A DNA stretch of 64,000 nucleotides. Source: Leptolyngbya sp. O-77 (lineage in GTDB: Bacteria; Cyanobacteriota; Cyanobacteriia; Elainellales; Elainellaceae). The stretch covers positions 2,021,001 through 2,085,000 of the forward strand of contig NZ_AP017367.1 in the NCBI RefSeq assembly GCF_001548395.1, in the 5' to 3' direction. Both the position numbers and the translations under genes were made by a program. Under the pieces are notes generated by a model. The model searched no databases. It was not told the origin of the DNA and worked only from the letters and a program-made list of their open reading frames with translations. Positions 1 to 8,021 of the stretch are shown in pieces. Each line of letters opens with the position of its first letter. Position 1 is the stretch's first letter.

Positions 1-27
1 TCCAGCAAACTGGGACTGCCGCTCGTC

Positions 28-118
28 TTACTGATTCCGAAACTGCCATGCGGCCTCTAGCGCCTACACCCAGCGCTTTTGCACCTGCTTGGGGGTGCAG
101 CGGAGCGCCTGGGCGATC
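28..118 (-). pseudogene. Decayed 3' fragment of a HetZ-related gene
   Basis: The reverse strand encodes the last ~29 residues of the HetZ-related protein found intact at 11129-12592 (shared end LEAAWQFRNQ and shared TPKQVQKRWV). A glutamine codon has become TAG just after KRWV, so even the remnant is broken. DNA similarity continues past the stop codon to base 1, so the duplicated block runs off the window. Upstream similarity ends near base 118. This is a duplication scar, not a gene. Confidence 0.8.
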
Positions 119-385
119 CATCGAAAGAGGCGATCGCCCCTTGCCGCGCACTCCATAGCGCCGGGTTGTTGGAGCTAATCTGAAGATTTTCAACAGAGCA
201 AACTCTGCACAATCATGATTAGGATATGGTTTGAGAGAGGCGATCGCCTTCTTCAGAGAAAAATTAGAGAAAAATCATCTAAGCAGGATATCACAGCAGC
301 GTCGATTAGCAGTATCCATCAGCGGCATCCCCCCCATCGCACTCCTTTACAATCGCACCCCTTCATATCAGACGAGCAGAGCTAA

Positions 386-1147
386 ATGGCACGGATTGTT
401 TCTATTCACTCTTTTCGAGGCGGCACGGGCAAATCGAACACCGCAGCCAACCTGTCGGCCCTGCTGTCCAAACACGGGCAGCGCGTCGGCGTGATTGACA
501 CCGATATCCAGTCGCCGGGGATTCACGTCTTGTTTGGGCTGGAACCCAGCCGCATGAAAAACACCCTCAACGACTATCTCTGGGGCGATTGCACCATTGC
601 CGAAAGCGCCTACGATGTCACGGTTCCAGACTTCAAAACCGGAGAAGGATCAGTCTATCTGGTGCCGTCCAAAAGCTCCGCCGAAGACATCGCCCGCGTG
701 CTGCGCGAAGGTTATGACGTGCGCTTGCTGAGGAGCGGGCTGCAAGACCTGGTGAAAGCCTACAACCTGGACTACGTGCTGATCGACACGCACCCCGGCT
801 TGAACGAAGAGACGCTGCTGGCGCTGGCCATGTCAAACCTGCTGCTGCTGGTGCTGCGGCCCGACCAGCAAGATTTTCAGGGAACGGCAGTGGTGCTGGA
901 TTTGGCGAGAAAGCTGCGCGTCCCCAAGATTTTGATGCTGATCAATCGAGTGCTGACCAGTGTTGATGTCGAAGACCTGAAAAAACAGGTCGAGTCGATT
1001 TATAGCAACGAAATCGGCGCGGTTTTACCCAACTGCGAGGAGATGATGCAACTGGGCAGCAGCGACCTGTTTACGGTTCGCTATCCCAACCATCCCCTCT
1101 CGCAAGAAATGGATCGCCTGGTGCGCCAAATGCTGTCTTTTGAGTAG
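386..1147 (+). CDS. ParA/MinD-family ATPase (first paralogue)
   Basis: 253-aa cytoplasmic P-loop ATPase of the MinD/ParA class. The deviant Walker A is FRGGTGKSN (residues ~10-18), with Arg in place of the usual signature Lys. The Walker A' region is VIDTDIQSPG and a second acidic motif is LIDTHPGLNEE. It starts at ATG after a short leader. It is closely related to the gene at 4305-5060, including the Arg replacement, so this looks like a subfamily trait. Such proteins in cyanobacteria are found beside GHKL/STAS regulators and PAS proteins, as here. A plasmid-partition role is unlikely because no ParB is present. The SulP pseudogene follows after 8 bases, suggesting co-transcription. Confidence 0.85.
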   Translation: MARIVSIHSFRGGTGKSNTAANLSALLSKHGQRVGVIDTDIQSPGIHVLFGLEPSRMKNTLNDYLWGDCTIAESAYDVTVPDFKTGEGSVYLVPSKSSAEDIARVLREGYDVRLLRSGLQDLVKAYNLDYVLIDTHPGLNEETLLALAMSNLLLLVLRPDQQDFQGTAVVLDLARKLRVPKILMLINRVLTSVDVEDLKKQVESIYSNEIGAVLPNCEEMMQLGSSDLFTVRYPNHPLSQEMDRLVRQMLSFE

Positions 1148-1155
1148 GAGGCTCG

Positions 1156-2754
1156 GTGGATAGTCGTCTTCTGCTTCGAGATGAGTTGCAGCCTAAGAAC
1201 CTGTCGGCCAGCCTGGTGGCGGGGCTGGTGGGCGGGCTGGTGTCGGTGTTGACGGGCATCGTGCCGATGGCGGCGCTGGTGTTTTCGGACGAGCTAGAGC
1301 CGTTTTTGGCGGCGGGGATCGCCATTTGCTTGTTTAGCTCGGTGGTGGTGGGGGCGGTGATGGCGCTGCGGAGCAGTTGCCCTGAACTGCTGGCTTATCC
1401 AGTAGCCGAGGAACTGGCGACGCTCTCGGTGACGACTGCGGGCGTGATGGCGGCGCTGCCTGCTGACCTCGCGCCGGAGGCGAAGTTTATCTCGGTGGTG
1501 GCGGCGATCGCCCTCTCTTCCCTGCTGACGGGCGTTTGCCTGCTGGTCATGGGGCAGTGTCGCTTGGGAGAACTGATCCGCTTTTTGCCATATCCGGTGG
1601 TGGGCGGGTTTCTGGCGGGGCTGGGGGTGCTGCTGTCGCAGGGATCGCTGCGAATCATGACCAACCAGGGGCTATCGCTGGCGACGCTGCCATCGTTTCT
1701 CTCGCCGGAGTTGCTGCTGCGCTGGGTGCCGGGCCTGCTGTTTGCGATCGCCCTCTTCTGGCTGACTCGCCGCTTTAGCCATCCGCTGCTGATCCCCGGC
1801 TGTTTTGCGGTGGCGATGGCGCTGTTTTATGGCGGGCTGGCGGCTACGGGCACATCAATCCAAACGGCGCTCGATCAAGGTTGGATGCTGGGGCCCTTTC
1901 CTGGCGGTGGCGGCTGGCGACCCTTTATCCCGCTCCAGTGGGCCTAGGCAAACTGGCCGGTGGTTCTGTCCCAACTGCCCAGCATGGCGACGCTGGTGCT
2001 GATTACGGCGCTGTCGCTGCTGCTGGTATCTACGGGGATTGAACTTGCCACCGAGCAAGACCTGGACTTGAACCGCGAACTCAAGTCTGTGGGCATTGCC
2101 AGCCTGCTGTCGGGGCTGGGCGGTGGCATGGTGGGCAGCCACGCCGTGACGACGCTGCTGGTCAGCAATATGGGCGTTCGTAGCCGGGCGGTGGGCATTT
2201 TTGCGTCGCTATTGTATCTGGCGGTGTTGCTGTTTGGGCTGTCGATGCTGTCTTATTTCCCGCGTTTTATGATCGGCGGGGCGCTGCTGTTTATTGGGCT
2301 TCAGCTTTTGTATCAGTGGGTGGTGGCTTCGTGGGCCAGGCTGCCCCGGCTGGATTATGGGCTGATCTGGCTGATTTTGATCATTGTGGCGCTGAAGGAT
2401 TTCTTGACGGGCGTGGGCGTGGGGCTGCTGATTGCGTCGCTGCTGTTCATCCTCAGCTACAGCCGCCAGCGCGTGGTGAAGTATGTGCGGTCGGGCGCGG
2501 CCTATCAGAGCCATGCGGCGCGATCGCTCCAGCAGCAGCAGTTTTTGCGCCAAGAAGGGCAGCAGATTCAAATTTTTTCGCTCCAGGGCTATCTGTTTTT
2601 GGGCACGGCAACCGCCCTGCTAAATGGACTGGGTGATGCACCTGCTCAGCGAACAAGTCATCCACGCCAAAGCAGAAATTCAAGAGCTGTTGCAATAGCG
2701 CCGCTCTCGCGTCAACTTTTCCCAAAAGCTTGCAAAATGCCTGGAGATTTGTGA
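1156..2754 (+). pseudogene. SulP-family anion transporter, broken by in-frame TAG and 3' loss
   Basis: Membrane protein with about 10-12 hydrophobic segments resembling SulP (sulfate/bicarbonate permease) transporters. The GTG start at 1156 has a TAGGAGG-type ribosome site. Reading stops at a TAG (1945-1947) after the QWA motif, and the same frame then continues as a clear SulP second half (for example ELATEQDLDLNRELKS). The C-terminal STAS domain is missing: after YLFLGTATALLN the sequence becomes non-homologous and ends at 2754. A CAG-to-TAG change would explain the stop. Two translation products are possible, but a working transporter looks unlikely without readthrough. Confidence 0.7.
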
Positions 2755-2822
2755 AGACAAGCGGTATGGTTTAGGGACATGCTCCACAGTTTTCTTCGGA
2801 CTTGAAATTCGGACTTGAAATT

Positions 2823-3935
2823 ATGCAGGAGCCTTGTTCTGCCCCAGCTTCAGATCTCTCTGTCGAGCAGGCGCTGCGACTGGAAATTGCTCAGCTCCGC
2901 GCCGAACTGGAAACCCTCCGCCAAGAAAAATCTGACCTGGAAATCTTGCTGGAGATGACTACCGAACACTCCGACACTGTGGAGGCGGAGCTTCAACGTG
3001 AGGCAGAGGCAACGCTGCGCGAAAGCGAACATCGACTGGCCCAGTTTCTTGAGGCGGTGCCCGTGGGCGTGTTTGTGGTGGATGGGAGCGGCCGCTCCTA
3101 TTACGCCAACCACATGGCGCAGCAAATCTTGGGCGATACGCCCCAGGCGCAGGTGACGACCGATCAACTGGCAGAAACCTACCAGGTGTATCAGGCCGGC
3201 GCAGAGCGGCTGTATCCTGCGGAGGAGCTACCCATCGTGCGGGCGCTGAAGGGCGAGAGCAGCACGGTGGATGATATGGTGCTGTGTCAGGGCGATCGCA
3301 CGGTGCCGCTAGAGGTGTGGGCCAGCCCGATTTATAACGAAAAGGGGCAGGTTGTGTACGCGATCGCTGCCTTTCAAGACATCACCGAGCGCAAGCGGGC
3401 CGAAGACGCGCTGCGAATCGCCGAAGCCAACTATCGCAGCATTTTTGAAAACGCCGCCGAGGGCATTTACCAGACCACGCCCGACGGTCGCTACCTCAAC
3501 GCCAATCCGGCGATCGCCCGGATGTATGGCTACGATAGCCCCGCCGAGCTCATGGCCAGCGTCGGCGATATTACACAGCAGGTATATGTGAACCCCCAGG
3601 AGCGCGATCGCTTTCGATCCCTGCTCACCCAGCACGGCGAAGTCAAAAACTTTGAATACCAGGTGTATCGCCGCGATGGCACCGTGATGTGGCTACTGGA
3701 GTCGGCGCGGAGCGTGTGCGATGGCGCGGGCAGAGTCCTCTATTACGAGGGCATGTGCATCGACATCACCCAGCGCAAACAGCAGGAACAGGCCCTCCAG
3801 CAGCGGGTGCAGCAGCTTCAGATCGAAATCGACGAGGCCAAACGCCAGCGCCAGGTCGCTGAAATCACCCAAACTGACTATTTTCGCCAGATTCAGCAAG
3901 AAGCCGAACAGTTCAAACGGCGATTGGCCGAGTAG
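2823..3935 (+). CDS. Coiled-coil/double PAS sensor protein (first paralogue)
   Basis: About 370 aa, soluble. An N-terminal coiled coil (residues ~15-85, Glu/Leu-rich) is followed by PAS 1 (~85-200, starting ESEHRLAQFLEAVPVGVFV), PAS 2 with PAC (~205-325, starting ANYRSIFENAAEGIYQTTP) and a C-terminal coiled coil ending in a conserved QTDYF motif. There is no kinase, cyclase or GGDEF domain, so it probably senses and passes a signal through a partner. ATG at 2823 is preferred over a TTG 21 bases upstream. It is paralogous to 6133-7320, including the QTDYF tail. Confidence 0.85.
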   Translation: MQEPCSAPASDLSVEQALRLEIAQLRAELETLRQEKSDLEILLEMTTEHSDTVEAELQREAEATLRESEHRLAQFLEAVPVGVFVVDGSGRSYYANHMAQQILGDTPQAQVTTDQLAETYQVYQAGAERLYPAEELPIVRALKGESSTVDDMVLCQGDRTVPLEVWASPIYNEKGQVVYAIAAFQDITERKRAEDALRIAEANYRSIFENAAEGIYQTTPDGRYLNANPAIARMYGYDSPAELMASVGDITQQVYVNPQERDRFRSLLTQHGEVKNFEYQVYRRDGTVMWLLESARSVCDGAGRVLYYEGMCIDITQRKQQEQALQQRVQQLQIEIDEAKRQRQVAEITQTDYFRQIQQEAEQFKRRLAE

Positions 3936-4020
3936 GGCTGTGAATGGAGCTGCATGTAAGGCTGAAATAAGGCTGGAATAGCTTCTAGATTGACACCGCC
4001 CGTCATCCTCTCCAACCCCT

Positions 4021-4095
4021 ATCCGCTTCGATCAAAATCCGCTTCGATCAAAATCCGCAGAAATCCGCCTCGATTAGAAATCCGCTTTGATAGAA
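4021..4095. repeat. Degenerate short direct repeats (ATCCGCTTCGATCAAA)
   Basis: Two exact copies of a 16-base unit are followed by three diverged copies (ATCCGC-AGAA, ATCCGCCTCGATTAGAA, ATCCGCTTTGATAGAA). They lie in the ~370-base gap between the first PAS gene and the second ParA gene. No other feature is seen in that gap. Confidence 0.7.
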
Positions 4096-4304
4096 AAGTT
4101 CACGAGAAAAGCTAAATTGTCCTCACGCGAAAAAATGAGAGAATAGTGGCCCAAATAGCACCCCAGTTTCAGATGAAATGCTACATAACCCGTACACGCT
4201 ACGGTGATCACAACCCGCCGTAGCCGCAAATCGGAGATGCAGCAGGTGCGAATCGGGCATCAATCCGGTGTGAATCCGGTCTTTGTCATCCAGTCGAGGT
4301 TTCT

Positions 4305-5060
4305 GTGGCCAAAATTGTTTCGATTCATTCCTACCGGGGTGGCACAGGCAAGTCCAACCTCACCGCAAACCTGGCCACGGCGATCGCCCTCCAGGGCAAC
4401 CGCGTCGCCGTCATCGACACCGACATTCCCTCACCCGGCATCCACGTCATCTTTGGGCTAGACGATCAAAAAATCGACAAAACCCTCAACGACTACCTCT
4501 GGGGCCGCTGCACGATTGCCGATGCTGCCTACAACGTCACGCCCCCCTTCTCTAATCCCAGCGGCGGCCAGGTGTTTCTCGTCCCCTCCAGCGTCAACGC
4601 CGACGAAATCGCCCGCATCCTCAACCAGGGCTATGACTTCCGCCTGCTCAACGACGGCCTGCGCCAGCTCGTGCGCCATCTCGACCTCGACTATCTGCTA
4701 ATCGACACCCACCCCGGACTGAACAAAGAAACCCTCCTGTCGATCGCCGTTTCCAACCTGGTGCTGCTCATCCTGCGGCCCGACCAGCAAGACTTTCAGG
4801 GCACTGCCGTCACAGTAGACGTGGCCCGCCAGCTCGATGCCCGCCAAATGCTGCTCATCGTCAACAAAGTCCTCAGCAGCATGGATCAAAACGCCCTCAG
4901 AGAACAGGTCACCCAAACCTACAAAGTGCCCGTTGCAGGCGTGTTCACCCTGTCCGAAGAAATGATTTACCTGGCCAGCAACGGCATCTTTTTCCTGCGC
5001 TATCCTGATCATCCCTTTAGCCAGGAACTCCGTCGCGTCGTTGCCCAGGTGATCGGTTAG
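4305..5060 (+). CDS. ParA/MinD-family ATPase (second paralogue)
   Basis: 251 aa, GTG start. Walker A region YRGGTGKSNLTANLA again has Arg for the signature Lys; VIDTDIPSPG and LIDTHPGLNKE follow. It is strongly similar along its length to 386-1147 (shared LNDYLWG, RPDQQDFQGTAV). It begins a compact run of four genes with a GHKL ATPase (22-base gap), a STAS-like protein and a PAS protein. This arrangement suggests an ATPase working in a partner-switching signalling unit. The pathway output is not visible from sequence. Confidence 0.87.
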   Translation: MAKIVSIHSYRGGTGKSNLTANLATAIALQGNRVAVIDTDIPSPGIHVIFGLDDQKIDKTLNDYLWGRCTIADAAYNVTPPFSNPSGGQVFLVPSSVNADEIARILNQGYDFRLLNDGLRQLVRHLDLDYLLIDTHPGLNKETLLSIAVSNLVLLILRPDQQDFQGTAVTVDVARQLDARQMLLIVNKVLSSMDQNALREQVTQTYKVPVAGVFTLSEEMIYLASNGIFFLRYPDHPFSQELRRVVAQVIG

Positions 5061-5082
5061 TCATCAGTTAATCATTGGTTTA

Positions 5083-5660
5083 ATGCTGCAAATCTTTGGT
5101 GATTTTCAAGACGACTATCCCCCCAGCCAGGAGTTCCTGTCGCTGGCCTTTTCCCCCAGTTCTGCGCCCATCCGCCAGCGCTGGCGCGTAAACGGACTCT
5201 CGGCCGATTTCGTGGCCGACTACATGACGACCTTCTTTCCCGGCGAAGATGATTTATCATCTCCCTCTCAGCAAGATAAGGTTCGCGATGCCGTAAGCTT
5301 TATTGCAAATGAACTGCTGGAAAACGCAATGAAGTTTAGTGACGAAACCTCCGCTTTTCCAATTCAGATTCAGCTCCATTTGCACAGCGACGCGCTGGTT
5401 TTTTTGTCACAAACAGCATCAAACCCGACGGCATCACCCAATTTCAAAAGCTGATTCAGGAAATTGTTTCCAGCGATCCCGACGAGCTTTACATCCAGCG
5501 GCTAGAAGCCAACGCACTGGATGAAAGCAACTCCGGTTCGGGGCTAGGGCTATTGATTATGCTGACCAACTACGCCGCCCGCCTGGGATGGAAGTTTGAA
5601 ACCCTGCCCGCAGAGCCAACCCTCACCGCCGTCACCACGATGGTCAAAATGCCCGTTTAG
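5083..5660 (+). pseudogene. GHKL ATP-binding regulator (slr1658-like), single-base frameshift
   Basis: The first frame gives the N box NELLENAMKFSDE and ends early at 5454. The other frame from about 5400 continues TNSIKPDGITQFQKLIQE and reaches a G box NSGSGLGLLIML and the stop TAG at 5658-5660. One extra T in the seven-T run (about 5399-5405) would restore a ~193-aa anti-sigma/histidine-kinase-like ATPase. With the adjoining STAS protein it resembles the slr1658/slr1659-type pair of cyanobacteria. The frameshift may be real or a homopolymer read error; the C-terminal half still looks under selection. Confidence 0.75.
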
Positions 5661-5728
5661 GCAGCAGGGTGGACAAGCTACGACAGACAATAGATGCATT
5701 AGAATCAGCAAAGATTAAGTTGAGCGCT

Positions 5729-6073
5729 ATGGAACTCCGGGACGACGACTATCAAATCTGGTATAACGCAGAGACGCAGACATTGACCTGCCAGGGGGCG
5801 CTGCGTCTGGGCGGGCCAGACGAATACGCGCCGATCGCTCAACTATTGGATGAAGTGGTCAAGCAGGAACCTCAAAATTTGGAGCTTGATTTGCGGAAGC
5901 TGGCGTTTCTCAATAGCTCCGGGATCAACACATTGTCTAAATTTGTGATCAAAGTGCGACAAAATAGCCAGATTCAGCTTGTGATTCAGGGATCAAACGA
6001 AATCCCCTGGCAAACTAAATCATTGCCGAACTTGCAGCGATTGCTGCCTACGCTCAAGCTCCAGTTTGATTAA
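5729..6073 (+). CDS. STAS-like antagonist, slr1659-type regulator
   Basis: About 114 aa. A STAS-like alpha/beta pattern is visible, with LDLRKLAFLNSSGINTLSKF holding the conserved Ser-Ser-Gly, where anti-sigma-factor antagonists are phosphorylated. ATG at 5729 (MELRDDDYQIW) is preferred over an upstream GTG at 5669 because the family normally begins just before the first strand; the extra 20 residues would be uncharged-to-helical and unusual. It lies directly downstream of the GHKL ATPase, its likely kinase or binding partner. That pairing is inferred from the gene order. Confidence 0.8.
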   Translation: MELRDDDYQIWYNAETQTLTCQGALRLGGPDEYAPIAQLLDEVVKQEPQNLELDLRKLAFLNSSGINTLSKFVIKVRQNSQIQLVIQGSNEIPWQTKSLPNLQRLLPTLKLQFD

Positions 6074-6132
6074 GGGATTCGCTCTACAGGTTCCGGCTTA
6101 CGCTGTTCGATTCACGCTTTCGGTAGAACATT

Positions 6133-7320
6133 ATGGGCCAGTCCGCACCGCTTTCTGAGCAGGCTTCCGACCCGCTGCCGTTGGAGGTGGCGGCCCTGCA
6201 ACAGCAAGTCGCACAGTTGCGTCAGCAGCTTTTGCAAACGCAGCAGGAAAAGGCTGACCTGGAGGTTTTGCTGAACACGGTGACGGGCCATTCTGACCAG
6301 ATATTGTCGGAAGTGGAGCAGGAAAAGACGGATCTGGAAATCTTGCTGGAAACTGCAACGGAGCATTCGATGCTGGTGGAAACCGACTTGCAGCAGCAGG
6401 TCGAGGAAGAGCGACGGCAGCGGGAGGAGCAGTTTCAGTCGATTACGGCGGCAACGCCTGTGGGGCTGCTGATTGCTGAGGTGGAAAAGGGACAAATTCT
6501 GTATGCGAATGAGCGACTGGGCGATTTGCTGGGGCTGTTGCCTGAGGCGCTGTTGGCCCAGTCTACAGTGGATTTCTATGCTCAGCCGACGGAGCGAGTG
6601 TCGGTGCTGGAGGCGATCGCCCAAAACCAGACCTACCAGGGGGAACTGCTGTTTCGGCGGGCCGATGGCAGCGTGTTTTGGGGGCTAATGTCAATACGGC
6701 CGTTTGGGTTTAACGGGCAGCAAACCCTGCTAACGGCAATTCAAGATATCAGCGATCGCAAACAGGCCGAAGACGCGCTGCGAATTGCTGAGGCAAAATA
6801 TCGCGGCATTTTTGAAAACGCAGTGGAGGGCATTTTTCGGACATCTCCCTATGGCGACTATCTGGAAGTCAACCGGGCGATGGCGGGCTTATTTGGCTAT
6901 GCCTCTCCGAGCGAAATGCTGGAGGCGGTTCAGGGCAAAACGGCTCAGCTTTATGTTGACCCGGCACAGCAGCGAGACTTGTGGCAGCGCCTTGAGTCCC
7001 AGGATGAAATCAAAGACTTTGAATACGAAGCCCGTCGCCAGGACGGCAGTCGCTTTTGGGCATCGGTCTGGGCGCGGGCAATCCGCAGCGAATCGGGTGA
7101 ATTGCTCTACTACGAAGGGAGCTGCATCGACATTACCCAGCGCAAGCAGCAGGAAGAAGCCCTGAAACAAGAAATTCGCAAACTGCGGATTGAAGTCGAT
7201 CAAACCAAGCGCCAAACAGAAGTCGCGCAAATCGAGCAAACCGACTATTTTCAATGGCTGGTGTCTCAGGCCGATGATCTGCGCCTGTTCAAAGATGCGC
7301 CACGGCAAGACGAGGGATAA
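6133..7320 (+). CDS. Coiled-coil/double PAS sensor protein (second paralogue)
   Basis: 395 aa. Long N-terminal coiled coil (~15-100, with two EKxDLExLL repeats), PAS 1 (~100-210), PAS 2 with PAC (~215-340) and a C-terminal coiled coil with the QTDYF motif also seen in the protein at 2823-3935. There is no output domain. It closes the ParA-GHKL-STAS-PAS run. The two PAS paralogues are most alike in PAS 2 and the tail, which may be the shared partner-binding surface (inference). Confidence 0.87.
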   Translation: MGQSAPLSEQASDPLPLEVAALQQQVAQLRQQLLQTQQEKADLEVLLNTVTGHSDQILSEVEQEKTDLEILLETATEHSMLVETDLQQQVEEERRQREEQFQSITAATPVGLLIAEVEKGQILYANERLGDLLGLLPEALLAQSTVDFYAQPTERVSVLEAIAQNQTYQGELLFRRADGSVFWGLMSIRPFGFNGQQTLLTAIQDISDRKQAEDALRIAEAKYRGIFENAVEGIFRTSPYGDYLEVNRAMAGLFGYASPSEMLEAVQGKTAQLYVDPAQQRDLWQRLESQDEIKDFEYEARRQDGSRFWASVWARAIRSESGELLYYEGSCIDITQRKQQEEALKQEIRKLRIEVDQTKRQTEVAQIEQTDYFQWLVSQADDLRLFKDAPRQDEG

Positions 7321-7403
7321 TCCGGCCCCGGATCAGATCGGAGATATATCGGATATAACGGATATAACGGAGGAAAATCTGCTTCTCTTTTCCCCACAGC
7401 GCT

Positions 7404-7871
7404 ATGGTTGACCCGCTTTCTATCACGGCTGGAACAATTTTGGCCTATGCCCTGCCCAAACTGCTCGATGCCAGCCTGGAAAAGGTAGGCGAACTCCTCA
7501 CCGAAGAAGCCATAAACCAGGCGAGGCAAAAGGGGCAAGCGCTGCGGCAGGCGATTTTGCGGCGACTCAATCCCGAAAAGCAACGGCAGCTAGAACAGGC
7601 CATGGCCGCCGCAGAAACCTCACCCGACGAGCGCCAGAAGCTAGAGGGCTGGCTAGAGCGGATGATGCAGCAGCATCCAGACTTTGCGGAGGAACTGCGG
7701 AAACTGGCGCAGGAAATTCACCAGATTATTAACATCGATAAGGTTCAAGGGCGAAACGTTCAGCAGGTATTTGGAGGACAAGGGCTTCAGGTAAACGACC
7801 CAAACCAGCCCGTATTTCAAATTCAGGGCAATCCGACTTTTAATCTGGGAAACCAACCCCCGACCCAATGA
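7404..7871 (+). CDS. Small helical protein with Gln/Asn/Gly-rich tail, candidate effector of the STAND gene
   Basis: 155 aa, no family recognised. The first ~105 residues are helical and charged (starting MVDPLSITAGTILAYALPKL). The last ~45 residues are rich in Q/N/G, with short strand-like pieces (QQVFGGQGLQV, VFQIQGNPTFNLG). Such tails next to NB-ARC genes can be amyloid-type signalling motifs or adaptor segments; that is an inference. The stop overlaps an ATG as ATGA (7868-7871), the usual sign of coupling to the next gene. The next gene's conserved frame is the same as this one, so an ancestral fusion is also possible. Confidence 0.7.
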   Translation: MVDPLSITAGTILAYALPKLLDASLEKVGELLTEEAINQARQKGQALRQAILRRLNPEKQRQLEQAMAAAETSPDERQKLEGWLERMMQQHPDFAEELRKLAQEIHQIINIDKVQGRNVQQVFGGQGLQVNDPNQPVFQIQGNPTFNLGNQPPTQ

Positions 7872-8021
7872 CTGGAGCCGCCCGCTGGGGGTCGGGCAAA
7901 GTTCCCCCCACCGACGGGTTATGCAGGCAGCGACCTGCTGCCCACGCTGACCTACTGGCAAGGCCGGACTCAAGAGCAGGCGCAACTCCACACCTGGCTC
8001 AACGACGCTGCGATTCCGCTG

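Noticed and set aside
1945..1947. Pyrrolysine or programmed readthrough at the SulP TAG
   Set aside because: No pyl genes or special downstream structure; a point mutation is simpler, and the 3' domain is lost anyway.
5395..5410. Programmed frameshifting at the T7 run in the GHKL gene
   Set aside because: Many similar one-base breaks in other genes make read error or mutation more likely; no stimulatory structure was seen.
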